Shown: in pieces, positions 63,383 to 64,000 of the stretch
How the letters are laid out: the number at the start of each line of letters is the position of its first letter
How positions within the stretch are numbered: the stretch's first letter is position 1
NCBI RefSeq assembly: GCF_036039175.1
Contig: NZ_JAYXKP010000002.1
Coordinates: forward strand, 1-64,000
DNA length: 64,000 nucleotides
Reading direction: 5' to 3'
From: Marinilactibacillus sp036039175
GTDB lineage: Bacteria; Bacillota; Bacilli; Lactobacillales; Carnobacteriaceae_A
Notes under the pieces: model-generated
Seen by the model: only the letters and a program-made list of their open reading frames with translations
Told to the model about the DNA's origin: nothing
Database searches by the model: none
Program-made: the position numbers and the translations under genes

Positions 63383-63422
63383 GTATTCATTCTCCTTTTC
63401 TTCTCAAATCCTTGCTTCGTTT

Positions 63423-63431
63423 ATCGTAACA
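63423..63431 (-). promoter_or_regulatory. Candidate -10 of the organophosphate operon
   Basis: Minus-strand TGTTACGAT (63423-63431) is an extended -10-like element about 40 bases before the GTG start, with the Pho-box-like repeats ending about 20 bases upstream of it. That is the arrangement expected for an activator-dependent promoter lacking a -35. Confidence 0.45.
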
Positions 63432-63449
63432 GATTCTTTACTGACTTGA

Positions 63450-63487
63450 TGTTTGATTTGTGTAAAGAACTGTAGGATTTATGTAAA
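63450..63487 (-). promoter_or_regulatory. Pho-box-like direct repeats
   Basis: Four hexamers on the minus strand, TTTACA (63482-63487), CCTACA (63471-63476), TTTACA (63461-63466) and CAAACA (63450-63455), are spaced 10-11 bases apart. PhoP of Gram-positive bacteria binds TT(A/C/T)ACA-type repeats with this 11-bp period. The position just above the candidate -10 supports phosphate-starvation control of the importer and phosphodiesterase. Confidence 0.55.
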
Positions 63488-63609
63488 AGATCGTTTGAAC
63501 TGGTAATATAATAGTCCTTTTTTAATGCTCTTTTCCGCTGAACTTGCACTTACTCTTGATCTAATCCTTTTATGTAGTCTATGTTTGAGCAGATAGTGAC
63601 TCTCGTTGC
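63488..63609. other. Intergenic spacer before the tandem repeat
   Basis: This is the segment between the Pho-box-like sites and the repeat array, with no gene. Its last 20 bases (ATAGTGACTCTC) resemble the tail of a 51-bp unit, suggesting a decayed copy. The whole stretch from 63383 to the window end lacks a supported coding region. Confidence 0.5.
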
Positions 63610-64000
63610 GTTCTGACTTCCTGAGAGGGACTATCTCACTGTTTCATTCCTTCTCGTTGTGCTCTGACTCCCTGAGAGGGACTATCTCACTGTTTCATTC
63701 CCTCTCACCACGCTCTGACTCCCTGAGAGGGACTATCTTGCTCTGTCAGTCACTCTCACCAAGCTCTGACTCCCTCAGAGGGACTATCTCACTGTTTCAT
63801 TCCCTCTCACCAAGCTCTGACTCCCTGAGAGGGACTATCTCACTGTTTCATTCCCTCTCGCCAAGCTTTGACTCCCTGAGAGGGACTATCTTGCTCTTTC
63901 ATTCCCTCTCACCAAGCTCTGACTCCCTGAGAGGGACTATCTTGCTCTTTCATTCCCTCTCACCACGCTCTGACTCCCTAAGAGGGACTATCTCACTGTT
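63610..64000. repeat. 51-bp tandem repeat array, at least 7.7 copies
   Basis: The unit begins at 63610, 63661, 63712, 63763, 63814, 63865, 63916 and 63967, a strict 51-bp period, and continues past the window end. The best conserved core is GACTCCCTGAGAGGGACTAT. Each unit holds GAGAGGGA and TCCCTCTC, an 8-bp inverted repeat with a 17-nt loop, plus the small dyad TCCCT-GAG-AGGGA. Units differ at a few positions (CTCACTGTTTCATTC against TTGCTCTTTCATTC), so copies form at least two subtypes. GC content is higher than that of the surroundings. One plus-strand frame stays open through the array, but no start codon with a ribosome site precedes it. Confidence 0.88.

Noticed and set aside
63610..64000. 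CRISPR array
   Set aside because: The whole 51-bp unit repeats with scattered changes; there are no identical repeats separated by unique spacers and no cas genes nearby.
63606..64000. Coding gene with a 17-residue repeat
   Set aside because: One plus-strand frame is open because 51 is a multiple of three, but no start codon with a ribosome site precedes it and a stop lies just upstream at about 63597.
1936..64000. tRNA or rRNA genes
   Set aside because: I looked for cloverleaf-like GC-rich segments in the intergenic gaps and saw none.

Overview
The window is low-GC DNA from a Gram-positive bacterium. The streptococcal/enterococcal-type capsule kinase pair, LytR-CpsA-Psr protein, GW-module wall hydrolases, AAGGAGG-like ribosome sites and lipobox lipoproteins all suggest Lactobacillales, most likely a Carnobacteriaceae-like genus. 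That placement is an inference from gene style, not from a marker gene. Nearly everything is on the minus strand and concerns surface polysaccharide; gene order below follows transcription, from high to low coordinates.

Left edge (1-1935): a badly decayed IS21-family element (istA and istB remnants) and AT-rich sequence with no gene. Locus A (24014 down to 1936): LytR-CpsA-Psr protein, UDP-sugar dehydrogenase, CpsC/CpsD tyrosine-kinase pair, UDP-HexNAc 4,6-dehydratase, short initiating sugar-1-phosphate transferase, a 4-reductase-like SDR, phosphohexomutase and mannose-1-phosphate guanylyltransferase. These are followed by a flippase, an SGNH lipoprotein, an acetyltransferase, several glycosyltransferases, a Wzy-type polymerase, a pyruvyl-transferase-family protein and a GT14-like enzyme. 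This is a complete Wzx/Wzy capsule or exopolysaccharide locus.

Middle (24380-36467): a plus-strand membrane protein of unknown function whose 5' end looks frameshifted; a third flippase with a GT2; a GtrB-like polyprenyl-phosphate glycosyltransferase with a polytopic partner; and two large secreted peptidoglycan hydrolases, a glucosaminidase and an amidase. Each hydrolase carries seven GW-type repeats with a SID-x-x-PWG signature.

Locus B (54657 down to 36669): a second complete Wzx/Wzy locus with its own full-length initiating transferase, flippase and two polymerase/ligase-like proteins. It also carries a nonulosonic-acid (sialic-acid-like) module: WecB epimerase, NeuB synthase, a fusion of a CMP-nonulosonate synthetase to a PseG-like UDP-sugar hydrolase, and a sialyltransferase-like protein. 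No aminotransferase or hydrolysing NeuC is visible, so WecB plus the PseG-like domain may replace NeuC. This is the most interesting hypothesis in the window.

Right edge (54961-64000): plus-strand galE; a scrap of a RelE-type toxin gene; a 52-bp degenerate tandem repeat; a GH1 C-terminal remnant; and an intact RelE/Phd toxin-antitoxin pair. The last operon encodes a substrate-binding lipoprotein, ABC ATPase, fused double permease, glycerophosphodiesterase and DUF218 protein, and its promoter region carries Pho-box-like repeats. The window ends inside a 51-bp tandem repeat array.
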